Source of the DNA: Chrysomallon squamiferum
Taxonomy: Eukaryota; Mollusca; Gastropoda; Neomphalida; Peltospiridae
Direction of reading: 5' to 3'
DNA length: 64,000 nucleotides
NCBI GenBank assembly: GCA_012295275.1
Contig: CM022671.1
Coordinates: forward strand, 13,312,178 to 13,376,177
Shown: in pieces, positions 1-14,600 of the stretch
How positions within the stretch are numbered: position 1 is the first letter of the stretch
Layout: every line of letters starts with the position of its first letter
Program-made: the position numbers and the translations under genes
The notes under the pieces: model-generated
Told to the model about the DNA's origin: nothing
The model's database searches: none
What the model saw: the letters and a program-made list of their open reading frames with translations, nothing else

Positions 1-127
1 GTCACCAGACTGACTGCCACCAATAGAAGGAAGCCCCACAAAGAAAGACTGGCAATAACTAGAGAAGAAATATCTTGGGTAGAGTAACATCTTCTGTATT
101 TCTTGGATAGGACAGCAACATCTGTAT
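1..127 (-). CDS. Candidate further exon of the Ser-rich gene (tail anchor?), cut by the window edge
   Basis: On the minus strand an acceptor-like TTTTTCAG ends at 128, and the following 127 bases stay open to the window edge. The phase (two bases completing a codon begun by one G) fits the donor at 5710. The reading gives a basic stretch, SKKYRRCYSTQD, then a hydrophobic stretch of about 17 residues, ASLSLWGFLLLVAVSLV, as in a membrane helix. If real, the Ser-rich protein would be tail-anchored or single-pass. The intron would be about 5.6 kb, the pyrimidine tract is short, and no transcript evidence is available, so this is only a candidate. Confidence 0.3.
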
Positions 128-3100
128 CTGAAAAAGATCCACAATCAGGCCAGACTGAGTCTTATGCTGATGCTAGGTTCTGGTGTGATAAGCACCTTCT
201 ATTTGCTAGAACATCCAAATTTGGAGTTTTCTTCTTTTTGCAAGCACTGAGAACAACAGCTTTTTGTTCAGGAATATCTGCATCTTAGTATGACTATGCA
301 GTGCCATAGACTCTGACTTGTTTTCCATTAACATAGAACTGTACGGAAAACTGGAGGTTCTGTAGAAAGATCCTGAATAAAAGTTATAATGATGATATAA
401 AGGTCTGTAATAACCCATTAACACTTCCACAATGGAGAATCCACATTGTCTTTTTTTGCTGGGGTCACAATTTTACTTTCATTTTAACACTAGAAAAATA
501 GGTAAAGTAAAACAGCATCTACAAGAGCGAAATGTCAGGCTGACCAGTCCAGATTTACAAACTACTAGATATTTCAGTGAATACACACATTGTACAATGA
601 AAGCACTAACTGAACATTATTATATATCTCTTTTTTTTTTCTGTTGAAGCTTTCAAGATATGACAAAATTGAGGTGAGCTGGATTAACTCAATACATTGC
701 ATTTCTAAACAAATAATGGATCAGCAGCTTATTTTTCACTTATTTTAAAGGGAAATTGCCTTCAGTTTCATTTTAAGACTCAAATTATGATCACTAAACC
801 TAAGCCACAAAAAGTTCAAGCAAAATTTGTTTAGCATTCCACATGTTAGCAAACATGAATCTAAACACACACACACACCCAAAAGGCACATACACTGTAT
901 GTATACCTGTAAATAACAGCAGCATTAAAAATATCCCCTTTTTCATACAAAAAACATTTAAAGAATCATATGAAATTTTTAAGTTAATTTCATTAAGTTT
1001 TGTTCATTATAAAAACAGGTCCAGGCACATAGAAAAATTAAACTGATGTCAGATTAGTGGACTGTTTTCAAAAGAAAACAACTGGTGCAGTTTTCCCAGT
1101 CAGTGTATTCCTGGGTTAATGTATAAAATTACAAATCATATATTTAAAAAAAAAAAAATACATTTCTTATACACATTTATGATTATATTCAGTTTAGTCA
1201 GCAATAGTATTTCATAAACTGGCAAATCTGTTCTTGTGTGATATGTTGAGATTTAGTAGACAAACATCAAAACAGAATCTTTTATGTACTTGTGCCTCCA
1301 GCTAGTTTATCAGAGACCTTGGATTGTATAATAAAAACATCATATTCCAGACTTTAAAATGAAAGAACCAAACATTAGAAATGTCAACACTGATCTGTTT
1401 TTAAATAATAAAAATATGAAACTGTTGTCCTATATTACAGCACAAATATTTCTTAATGGTAAATCCTTCATTACTGAATATATTTTTTTTTAGTAGGACA
1501 CACCAACTGAATTCAAGTTTGCATTCCACAAGTCCTCATTAACATCTTTTCTATCTGGTATCAACTGAAGTATGGCAGTTTTTTAAAATATATATATATA
1601 TTATTTCAACAAGTTTTCATTTTTTCTGTCAATAAAAAAAAATGGGATCCATTTCACATCAGAAAGAATCAAGTTCTTTTCACACTTTCTGACAGAAACA
1701 GCCATCATTTCACAGCTGACTGCATTTCTACAAAGTACATTTTTTTTAGGTCTATTATGCTGTAAAAGTCACAAATGACACAGCAGAATAAATCCAAAGT
1801 TAAATATAAAAAGTCTACAAAAAAATGAACTTGTAACAGTTCAGAAGTACTTTTCTTACTTTTCCAGCATAGGCCAACAAAGCCTGTACAAATAAATGAG
1901 GGTATTGCAAATGACAACAATGTTAGTTTTGTGTAGAGATATTGGTGACATCTACATCTTTTTTCAATCAATACATTTGTATTCACCTCTTTAATAAACT
2001 TTATATCAGTCTGAAAATCTGTGATTATAAACATGCTTATCTTGAAATGATGTTTATCGTTAAACATTTTGTTTATAATCAAGGAGGAAAACTAACTCAT
2101 ACAATCCTTCTTCCACTTATACAACATAAATCTTAATGTTTCTGCAGTAACATTTTAAGGCAATGTTCAGCATCATATCTTCTAGTATTTATGGATCCTA
2201 TACTCTATGATATAATAGTGAAACAATAATAATAATTATAATAATAATAATAATAATAATAAATGTAATGGTGGGGTGCAGCTAATGTGACACTGACATG
2301 TTGGTATTACTTACTATATAAGTTATTCATAACATCACTGTCCTAGGAAAATAATTAGTAGTCAAAATGACTTTCAGATCAGAACACTTTAATAATAAAA
2401 GATCCCTGATATAGAAATATTAATGTATACATCGTTTGAAAGTGGACAAACTGACGAGGTTCATAAAACTGTATTTAATTAACACAAAGTATAATAAAGA
2501 TTCTACAGTTGTAAAATCAGAACGTATCAGAACAAATCAAAGAAAAACAAAAACAGATAACAAACCAAAAACCTTCAGTAATAATTGTTTAAGATCCTGT
2601 AATGTCAAGGGCCAGAGTGCAATCCCTTGCTCTCTGAGAATGTTCTGCCATAAATTCCAGGCAGCAGTTCCCATGATAACGAAAGCTCCCAACAGTAGGC
2701 ACTAATCTTAAGCTATCTTGCTAGCACTTACTCCCTTCTGATTACTTTTATAAACTAATTACTTTAAAAACATTAAATACTGACCTTCACAGAATAGGAA
2801 ACAATGGTTATTATTTCTCTATTCTACAAAAATACTATGTTAATCACTAAACTTATATTCCAAAGAAAACATTAACCTGCATCATAACTGTAATCCAGTT
2901 ACTGTTTTAAGTTGTATTCTTCAAAAGTCAAAATGCACTGCCTGTAATTAAGAATGGCATTGTTTGATTAATTAACTTCTGCTGATTAATATTTTAATCC
3001 ATGTGTCAGAACTAGGAAAGAAATATACAGAAATCAGCCTGCAACATATTTGCTGTATTTCTGTACACTTCTAGACACAAATCCTTCATTTCATTAATTA

Positions 3101-5686
3101 GTCAATGCTTTTATGTTGTGACGTCATGTCCAACATGATTAAGGTATACTGTTTCAGCACTCTTTTATCATACTTTCTTTCTTGCACAACATTATATTGA
3201 TCACTATACTTCACTGTTTTATTATCCATCACTACTTATATATTCTGATTAGTACCAATCTCTCTTTATTTCACTGCCTCTAAACAACATATGTCAAATT
3301 AAAACTGATAATACTTTTCAAAAGAAAAAGAATGTTTATGAAAAAAAAACGTGTCTTTCCTTGAAGGCAAAATATATCAACATATAAAGCTTTAATTCCA
3401 ACAAAAAAAAACAATAAAATCAGTAAGTAATAAATAAAAAATCTTCAACAACCTGAAATATCTTCACTTCAGTAACATGATAACTTGTTCCTTTGATTAA
3501 CATTATCTCTGTCTTGTTTCCAATTCAATATTGATTGATATTGCTTTCCACTGCTATCATGAAGATATTAAATTAAAACTGTAATTATCCTAGCCTTAAG
3601 ATAAATACAGTAACCAACTCACTTTAATAGATGAATGTATCAAATATATTGACACACAACCTGAAGGCTGTAATCTGGGAAAATATAATGTCAGCCATGT
3701 TGAAATTAGAAATACAAGCTAAGAGGACCATTTGTATCATGACAGCAATTAGTATGAAGTATTAAATATTCTGAAAAAGTTGCTCATGAGAACAAGTTAT
3801 GACTACAGATAAACTATCAGTTGGATATCTGAGAAGTCAGGATGTCAACAGTTCTAAGAAAAATTATCTTTTGTTGCTAATAGCAATATGCTGATGTACT
3901 GAAATATTCAAAGGGTTAAAGAAATGGTATATGCAAATTGTTTGGTATATAATTACTTTATCAAACTACTCTCTGTTTATAATTGTTCTACCCATTCATT
4001 TTACCTCCTCTCACATTTGAAGAAAAACACTGTTTTGAAAGGAATACCATGAACTTCAAGTGGAACTAATTGTAAGTCTTTATATGGAGAAAATGTGGGA
4101 GGGCAGAAATCAAACCATGCATATTTTTTATGCTTAGGTAGGAAAACATGTTACACCATATGAGTGGGTGAAATGGCATGATATTTAAAAAATAACAAAC
4201 AACTGATGATTTCATCAAAACAAAAACAACAGTGTGTTGGCTTTTTTCATTGTATACATTACATGCTCCTTTTAAGAAAAATGTTTCTGTGCTGAATCAG
4301 CAAAAATTAGCATATTTTCAACTGATTCAGATTTTGCTGGCAGTGCAGACATTTAGTTTATTTTATGTAGTAAATGTGTTATGATGTTCTTTTATTATTA
4401 TTATTATTATGTTTTTTTTTAGTTCTTTGATTAAACAAGAGCCGAATATGAAAAGTACAGATTCTGGATGTTAAACAGAAGTAAATATATTTATGTTCAG
4501 TACTTATTTATATTCATCATGACACTTTAATCAAATAATAATTATATTATTTCATAACATTTAAATATATTTATTTTGTAAAAGAATATAGTATATATCT
4601 ATATAAAATCTGAAATTTAAATTAAAATACTGGCTCAATTAATTATATTTATTTCAGAATGATTCAGTATATATATTTACGTCAACATCTAGTAAAGATA
4701 AGAATAGATGCTTACATCAAAACCTAGATCAAAATAAGAATTATTGGCATTTAAAGTGTTGCTGCTTTTATATGTATATTTTTTATTATACCCTATCGAA
4801 TATGACGCCCAAGAAAACAAAAAGTGAAGGTGATAATGCTGGTGGAAAGTATAACATATCACAGTAGAGGTTAAGAAAGAAATAACTGCAAAACATGAAC
4901 CAGAGTGGTGTTTATGTGTTTGACATCGCTTTGGTTTATGTACAATTCGGTTTACAAACTGAGTTCTCGAATGAATTAAGTTCGTAACTTGAGTTTCCAC
5001 TGTACATATTTCTCATTTATTTTATTTAAGTATAATGTAAAGTAATTATTTTTAGAAAAATTATTAAAAATAAAAATAATTCATTTTATTACTTTAGTAC
5101 AGCTATTACTATATAATTAAAAAATAAAAATAATAAATATATTATTTATATGAACTTTTCTGATTATCCATACTGATACAAACATAAAACTAGCTCACTC
5201 TTTAAAATACTGAAATAAAGTTAATTTTATTTAATCTCTTTAAGATTATTTTGTAATTTATATTTTTATTATATATTATTTATTAGCATGAAATATGTAA
5301 TTTCTTTAAATAACATGGTTATGTGAATCAGTTTATAATTATATTACTATAATTTGTATAAATAAAAACTTGAAAGATTATCACACATATTTATAAAAAC
5401 ATTATCATTATAAAAAATATGTATCACTAATACATAAAAATTAATATTGAAACACAGTGAAATGAAATGAAAGGAATATATATTGATACCTGAAACATTA
5501 AAAAATTAATTTTTTAACACAATTTTAATTAGAATCATTTTCCATTTTATATATAAACATATTGTACACATGGTGAGAGAGAGCAAATCCGAGGAAATAC
5601 GTTGACCACTCATATTGATTACTACTTATAGTTGCAAGTTATGTTTCTTTATAAAATGTGACATGGTATTATCAAATATTCCTTCA
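128..5686. other. AT-rich intron or 3' flank of the Ser-rich gene
   Basis: No convincing exon was found on either strand in this stretch. It holds simple repeats, such as (AAT)n at about 2226-2262 and 4396-4410, and one transposon remnant at about 4800-5004 described separately. It is either the intron leading to the candidate exon at 1-127 or 3' flanking sequence if the gene ends at 5687. Confidence 0.5.
4802..5004 (+). mobile_element. Pogo/Tigger-like DNA transposon remnant
   Basis: Plus-strand reading from 4802 gives MTPKKTKSEGDNAGG, the usual basic N-terminus of Tigger/CENP-B-type transposases. After a stop it gives EVKKEITAKHE, and in a shifted frame SGVYVFDIAL, which resemble the N-terminal helix-turn-helix. 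The reading then runs straight into a terminal-repeat-like end. Read on the minus strand this is CAGTGGAAACTCAAGTTACG followed by repeats of the TTYGAGAACT / GTTTGTAAACCGAA type, next to a TA at 5003-5004. The DDE catalytic part is missing, as in an internally deleted copy. No left terminal repeat was found. The family assignment is from memory of motifs. Confidence 0.5.
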
Positions 5687-8600
5687 TTAATTTACTTTAC
5701 AAAACTCACCTGACTGAGCATTTACTCCATTCTCAGAACTACCAGATCCTTCATAGTTCTGCATGTCACAATTTTGTTTTCTCTCTGAAGATTCTTCATC
5801 ATCTGGTTTTCTTTTAGACAAAATTTCTTTCAGCAGAGTATCTTTGTTTCCCAATCCAGAATCTGGTGCTGTAATTTTGTCAGATTTTTCATTTTTGTAC
5901 CATGTTTTCAGATGGCTTGCACCTACTTTTGCACCTTTATTAGATTCTGAATATGCAGCATTCAGCATTATTATAGTGCTGATTACTGACCTAGTACCAC
6001 CACTGTTTGTAAAGGAATAAGTTTTATTACTTGATGAACCAACATCAGTATTACTTGGTATGCTTGAATAATCAGAATCTGTATTACTGGGTAATCTGGA
6101 ATCAGACATGTCAGTTAAACTGGATACAGATGCTGCTTTACTAATTATCTTCACATTGCTAAATGAACTCACTGATTTATTGTATGTTGATGATGAAGAT
6201 GATGATGATCTGGTGTCCAGAGAGTCTGCTCGTGGTCGTGAAGACATGCTTGTATTCCACTGTTTACCAACAGATGGATTAACATCTAATGTGGATGATA
6301 CTTTCTTATTTTGTTCTGGAACAACAACTTCTGTACAAGTCACTGATTTCTTTTTGGTACCAGAATCCACCACATCATTTGACATTAATGGAAAAGGGTT
6401 TCTATTTTCATTTTCCTTTCTGGTGTTTGTCCGCTTAGCAACTTTGTTTAGAAGATTACTATCACCACTATTTGTGATGTCAGTGGATTTCTGAAAAGCA
6501 CCAAGCAACATTTTAACACTTGGCAAATTACTGAGTTCATCATGGTTAATAGTTTGTGTGTCATTCTTAAAGATATTGTCAATGGACAGGACACCATTAG
6601 ATCTGGAAGAAGTGGTATGTGAGGCAGGCAAATTAACAGGCAAGCCATTGCTCACAACCTTGAAAGAAGTGTTAACTCTAGTATTAGCTAGCAACCTGCT
6701 ATTAGCAGTTGTTGCAGTAGCCTGGGGAGGGGAGTATGGATCATTTGTGTACTGGGGTATGTACATGGACTTGCTGCGATGTATAAGTACAGCAGATTTG
6801 GGGATGGTTGAAGACTGTATGCTTTTCAATGAATCTTGGCGATGAATGTCAACTCCTTGCTTTTCATGCTGTGTATTTTGCTGAACATTAATATTTGTAA
6901 TTAGTATCACACAGACATGCACGCAAGCATGTTATAGATATGTAATGTGTATTGGTTTTAAAATTAAAATTAAAAGGTTAGAGTAAATACATAGAGAAAC
7001 AGGTTAACATTTAGCAGAACAATGTTGCAGTCTTTTATATTTGTTATATAATTGCTTTGTTGTTGTTATTGTTATTATTTTATTTTATGTTACTGATACA
7101 AAATAAAAACTTTGGACCACAGTAGTAAAGATTATGGTATCAATATATATATATATATATATATTATTATTATTATTTTATTTTTTGAATACATATTTTT
7201 CAGCAGATAATGTGAGTATTTTTGTGCTATTTATAAAGTTAACATATATATAAAAAAAATATATATATAAAAAATAAAAAATATTGTTATGCAGTAATTA
7301 AATGCATATTATATATAATATCAAAGATTGATTTATTTAGAATCTCAATATTTAAATTTTATATTAAACAATGAGGATATGATATAATCAACAAGTTTTA
7401 CTATCAGATCTACAGAAATTTATTAATAAATTCTTTGTTACTTTGTTAATCTGCAGTTATAAACTTGGCAAAAGATACTATCTGTTTATAAAAGCATGTG
7501 TTATTTTATAAACATAAACCAGAATTAAAATTTTTATTTTATATTCAGGATGGGTGTGCTTGACGAAGGAAAGTGACCTCTAAAGGACAGATTTATATAT
7601 TTTTCTAAAAACAGTAATTTTTTAAAAAGGGGACAGGACAATAACAGTACAAAAAATAAAAAATAAAAAAGTAGCTTTGTCAAGACTGTAATCATTGTGT
7701 TTTTCTTTACTCTGTCTTCACATGAATACTTTTTTGATATTTAATGACTTTAATGTTAATGATTATTTAAGTATTTTTCTTTTCCATTAAAAAACAGACA
7801 TACATCAGTGGTGAATTAATGGCTGCTAGTCAGACACAGGAACGCAACAGTTATACATTTTTTATACATTAGACCGTGTGTATGCAAATCCTTTTGATTA
7901 TCAACCCTTTCATGTAATCTTTGACCTTTAATGAACCTCATTAATCTGTATTTTCTTTTATTCCAAAAGTCCAATATTTAAATCAACCCTTAGAAATGAC
8001 AACAACTATAGTAAGTCAGTGTGGACACTTTGGAAACGACTATATTAGATGAAAGCCAATGAATTAGTCATGGATCCTATAGCACATCTAGATGTGTATT
8101 AAATATATACATTAAAGTCAATTTTTATTAACATCAAGTAAAAATATGTACAAGGTGACTTCATTAAATAAATAAATTAAAAATAATAAAATATAATAAA
8201 TTATAAGAATTTTCATTAAGTCAAATGTTTAAAATTAATATTTTCAGTTATTTTATATTAATATACACTAATAACTGTTATACATTTATATATTCTATAA
8301 ACTCATCATAGATATTGTTAAAGATATTTTTACACCTAAAATGTATTAAGTATTTGCTACCTTTGCAAAACATTTCATGCTTCTGTTCATAAGCATTGTA
8401 AGTCTTCCTTGTGACTTCATCATGTCTTTGGAGATCTGCTTATACTGATGAGAGTTACGGTCCTTGATTCCATGCAGTTGTAAGCTCAAGGAATTAAAGT
8501 TTTCCTGCTCTGCTGCCATTTCTTTTTGAAAATAGGTTATTGTCTCCATTAGTCCCTGGAAATAGAGAACAAAATTCAATAAATCCTAGCTTTAAAACAA

Positions 8601-11600
8601 AAAACAATAACAATAACAACAAAACAACAAAGAAACAACTATTTTATTAATTATTGCAAACTGGTGGATGGACAGGCTCTCAACCATTTTAAAGAAGGCA
8701 AGTTACTAAAATGTTTATGATATTAATACTATTATTATTATGATACATTTTTTTGTATCATTTGTTACAGATGAATGTTTTAAAATATAAATTAAATTTT
8801 TAGCAAACACAATTAATACCAAAAATATTATGTAAGGTTTGTTTTATGATGAAAATCAACAATTCCTTTTTTAATATTTTTTTTTTCTTTATCAACAAGG
8901 GATATCATATGTACTACTAACATTTAATCTTGTTATATCTTGTTATGAGGCATTTGAAAATTAAATCCATTAGATATATATAGAGATATATATATATATA
9001 TATATATACACATACATACACAGCATTCAAGCTAGGCTAAAACAAATTAATTGGTAATACTAATAAAGCTGTTGTCACAGACATAAAATTAAACACCTAC
9101 ATGTATGCATTCTTTCTAATAAAACAGCACCTTTTACAAAAAATTTGATACAAAATCATACCATAAGTGGTAAAATTATTTAACAAACATTTTAGTTAAT
9201 GGTCTAAGTATGGTTACTTGCAGCCTGCTTCCTTAAGTCTCAGGTGCCTGTTTGTGTAGATTTGGATATTGTAATCTTTACTATATATGAAATTATGTTA
9301 ATTTATTTATCATGTCCATCTCAATTAATTTAAAAGAATTGTGTTTATTGCTAACAAAAGTGTAACAATGCATTTTTAGTTGGTCATCTGATATCCTGTG
9401 TAACAGGCAGTGATAGGCAATTGTCTCTTATTTTTATGATTTATTATCTAGAATAGAAATTAAAAAAATGTATGTTAACCTCAATGATTCATTAACAAAT
9501 AATTTCTGCTGGCCAGTTGCAAAATTTGCTCATGTGACTGTTGGTCAAAATGGAGGAAAAAATGCATAGATATTTCCAGCTTATAGTCTAAAATTATTAT
9601 TGGGCTTTTTTTTTTTTTTTTTTAAAGACCACCAAAACAACACCTGCCACCAAAAAGAAATGAAGTGACTTAGAATTTTGCCAAAAGTTAAAAGAAAGGC
9701 AAAGTTTGGTACAATGGGGTAATTATTTTGCATGATCCCTGTATATGTTTGTTTATTATGTTAAAATAGGTTCGGGTATTTGGTTTAAGTTTTTATAAAG
9801 GTGACAAAACAATAACATAATTTGTGTGAGTGATTGATAACCTTTCAACACACTACTGTTACTATTTTATCATCAGTAGTGATCTATGATATTGATAGCT
9901 AACCCGGATCTAGCCAACACACAAACACACACACACACATACAAATAATAATAATAATAATAATAATAATAATCTACCAAATTTATTTATAAATACAATC
10001 AACAGTTTTTTATTAATAAAAAAAATTTTTTTTAAAAAAATGAAGATAAATAAATAAAGTATTTTAAATCTACAGTTACTTCCCTTAAATCAAAATGAGT
10101 GATATCAGGAAATGTTTTATTGAGTGCACATGAAACATACTATAAAATTATAACATAATAGAGCATGCTGTAAAAAAATTTTCTATGGGGATACCTGAAT
10201 ATTAAATCTCTATCAAAGATTAATTATATTAAATTAATTTAAATGTCAAAAAAAAACAAAAAAACAATCATAATGTAGGACAAGATGACTTCAAAAGAAT
10301 CTCAGATTCAGATGAGTTACTTGATTTAGTAAATAATCTCTGTTTTTCTCAGATCAGTCATCTACTGTATTTAACACATTATTGTCGTCACTATTATTAT
10401 CATGACCACCATCACTATAATTGTCATAAATATAGTTTATTTGTGTTTCTTTCTCAGATTTTGATTACTTACAAAAGCCTTTATTCAATATTTTATTATT
10501 ATTGTTATCAGTATTGTCATCACCATTATCATAATCATTAAAACCATCAACAAAACATCATTTATTAGTTGAAAAGTTAGACAATTATAGCCTTGAAGGA
10601 GATATCAGTATCTTTTACAGATCACAATACCCATTTAGACATCCAAAAGAATATTATTTATAAATGTTTAAAGAGTGGAAAATTATTCAAAAGTAGATAT
10701 AGCTCAGTGTCTTTTATAGATTACAATAAATTTACATACAGCTATATTTATTTAAATTATTATGATCAAAACAGTATTATATATATTAAAAAAGAATCTG
10801 AAGACAGAATGTTATTACCTACTTCTTTGTTATAAATATTATAAATGGTTACATAATATGTATTCAAAGACAAGGCCAGTAAAACCTAATTATATTGAAT
10901 TATAAGCCGTCAATCAGACTGTATCATATGAATGTGACAACAAAATGGTCTCCCAGGAAAGTGACAACAAAGTGTGACCAACATTGACCAGCTGACACTA
11001 CTTGAAATTACAGCACATGAAAAAAACATACATCATATCACCACTATTCACAATCACATTGTAAAAATGAAGCTGTTTGGGGCAATATATAGATTAGATC
11101 ACGCACTTGTAATATATAATTTATTTAAGTAATAATCAAGAAAACACAATAAATTATTCTTTCTTAGATTACACACCTGAAGAAGACATCACACAGATCC
11201 ATTTATTTTAAAACATACCAGTAAATCTTTATTATAAATGACAGTTAAAGTGTCTGATGTTTTTATGTGCTTATTTTTGCTCCATACTTTAAAAAATAAA
11301 TAAATATATATATATTTTTAAATTAAATGATACTTTTCACTAAGCACAAAAATTTGTTATATAACATATTTATATTTGCACACACACTGATACAGATACT
11401 ATACTTTAAAATGTTCAGTAAATGTGCCAATCTCCACATATCCTGACTGCTTATTATTTTATTGTAATTATTTATTATAGTAAACATTAATGGTGATAGA
11501 CAGTTAAAACAATCAGAGATATGTAAAATACATATACATGATACAGGCTGTTTTAAAAAAATATATATATAATTAAAAAGGAAATTAAAAAAAAAAGAAA

Positions 11601-14600
11601 CAAAAGAATAACTATATAAAAATCCAAAAATATAAATAAATAGAAGAATTAAACAATACTAATTTCCTTTTTTTTCCATTTTATTTTTTCAAAATTAACT
11701 TTTTGTATTGTAAAAAAAACAAAATGGACATGTTTTGTATGTTAAATTTTTACAAGATATGAACACTAGTCTGCCCCCATAGCTATTTGTACTATGTGTT
11801 GAAAATATTCAAGTCTTAATTTTTTTCATAACTGTGTAAAGTATATTAACATCAATGCATGAAACTAAAGTTGGTAAAAAGCTAGTTAAAATTTTTAAAA
11901 TCTTTTTAAAATCATAATGTCATTTCTTCTTGTACTATAAAGATACTTTTTCTACCAAATTAATCAGAGTGAAAAGATCTAGATGATGGAATGCATTTAG
12001 AAGATATAAATTACAAAGTCTGAAATGTTAATTTGTAGGTGGTTTATCTTTTTTTCTTTCAACAATTTGCAGTTTTCTTCAGCTTTCAGTTACAATCTTA
12101 GTGCTAGTAAAGGCTATAATATTATAATAATAAAGATGACTCGCTGAGTAACCTTTTCTCCCAACAGCAAGGCTCAAAGCACTTTACAGTGAGTGTATTA
12201 AGCAAACATGGACAAAAACTTAAGATTTATGAAATGACTGCAGAGAAAATGTTTCTGAGAACCTGTTTGAATGTGGGAATAGATTTTGAGAAGACAATGT
12301 CAAACCTAAGAAGAAAAGACTAAATAAGGACATTTGTACTGAGTGACATATGTTATTACTTACTAAGTTTCAAACTTAACAAGCTTAATTTTTCACACTA
12401 ACACTAATTAAACACAATGTATAATCAGTTACAATATTATTTGCAAGATACTGCCACAACCACTGAAAAATCAAATAAAAAGCTAAATTTTACTGAATAA
12501 ACAATCCCAAATAAGAAGGATATTCTTAGATCACAACAACATGACTACAGATTTTTCAGTTTTGCAGGCATTAGAAAGAAATAAACTACTAAACCCTTCA
12601 CAGATTTTATGCTGAAGGCCTCCAACACAGAGTCTGTAACTAATATTCTGCTGAGAAGTTATATGCCTAAATAATTTTGATGATTTATTAAAAAAGGTTC
12701 AGGTACAGTCTGACAATATATAAACAGCTCCACTATCATTTCAAAACCATTTTATTCACTTAAATCATAATTTTATGTGGTTAAATAGACCTTTATGTAA
12801 AGAATTATTATTTTGCTTACAAACAAAAACTTTGACAAAAATTAGGAGTATCTGGTTGTGAAGAACTGGCTTACTCATCACTTTCTAGACTCAGGAGTGA
12901 ATCAGCTTCAATGGTCATGATTTAACACAGTGGTTTGACATAAAACACAGTCTCGCTCAGGTACGATGAGTGATCATATAGTTGCTTTAAACTTCAATTC
13001 TACTGTGGTTTTTTAACTATGAAATATTTCACTTTCCGATAATATCTTTTTGAATAAAATTTTGTATGACTAGTGTTTACCTAATAATTAAAAAAGAAAA
13101 AGTTTAAAAGAATAAAATATAGTGATACATCAGATATCAAACTTAATCTATCCCAGAAAGCAGTCTGAAAACAAAATCAATTATTTCCATAAGAAATAAT
13201 ATAAATTAGATCAATCCATTCCAGTTAGCATTATAAAGCGTATTAAGTAACAAATGTTGCTTACTTAAAATTGCATAATAATAATAATAATCGTAAACTT
13301 CTGATGCAGGATAGATATGATATTGTCACTGAAAAGGTTTATATTTTCAAGATTTGCAAAACTGAATTGTTTGAAAAGGAAGTTTTTCAAGAACTATGGT
13401 ATAACTAAATAAAATATAAAATTTTTAGATTTTTTTTAAATTATGAACTTAGGTACTGCTGTGCTTTATTGTTTTATGCAAATGTTTATTTCTAAAACAA
13501 ACTGAAATTAACTTCTTGATATAGGTGGGTCAATGAATTTTTTTTTTAATTGTTATGTATAAACTCTATAGTTATTTTAATATATATAAGATGTGCATTT
13601 CTGCACTATTTTCTTGGACTATAAAGACATTACAATGCAGAGGTATAATAATATTATTATTACTATTATTAATTTCATTACAGTGTTCAATATATTATTT
13701 TTTTTTTTGAACTAATGTGTACATGTTATGCCATTGAGCCAATTTTAACATATATCTGTCATTCCAGAAAGCAAATACTCTTTTCAAGGTTCTAAAGCCA
13801 GAGAGATATAATTTATGTAATATAAACCAAAAATGCAACCAATAAATTATATATAATACAGGATAAAAAATTCCACTGGGTCGTTGTTTCATATTTTAAA
13901 TGCATATTTACAGGTTTTTTTCTAAAAAACAATAGTTCGTTGCAAATGTCGAAAGGTGTATAATATTAACTGTTTGTTCATGGTTCAGTCTCATAGAGCA
14001 GTTTGATCAGTGGATCAGGCAAAACCTTTAAGTACTAAATAGTCTCAAGAAAGGCTGATGTTTGTTGTGTATTTAGAAACATAAATTAAGTCCATATATC
14101 AAGTACAAAAATAAAAATCTTGAATATTTGAACTATGAATTGAAGCTGAATATAAATAAATAAATGATTTGAATTTTATTATTATTGGTTATTAGATTTT
14201 GCATTTTTTATTTTAAACCTCTCCCCCTGTCCATTAATTATCACAGTGATGAAACATTACAAGAAGGGAAACCTGCAGTCATCTCTTAGTAATTAGCAGC
14301 AAGGGATCTTTAACGTAATTATACCTTCCTCTAACACATCTCACAAATAAATTGGTAATAAAGCAGTGGGTGCATCCAGAAAATAGCTCTAGTTAAATTG
14401 TAAATAACATTCAGAGCATAATTATGTGTATCTTTCACTAACTTTCAGACAAACTCTTTAATAGTTAACCTGTTCTCTACATTATTGTAAACTCAGCCTC
14501 AACAAATACCACAAACCTGCTTTTAGCTGAAAACAGGTATAACAGGACAATGTAGAATATCAGTAAAACACCATTATACTGTTCTCCTACAAAGGATGGA

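Noticed and set aside
4689-5000. Minus-strand open frame of about 100 codons
   Set aside because: It is antisense to the Tigger-like remnant and its terminal repeat; composition is not protein-like.
6108-6845. Plus-strand open frames over the Ser-rich exon
   Set aside because: They are antisense shadows of the minus-strand exon, produced by its Ser/Asp codon bias.
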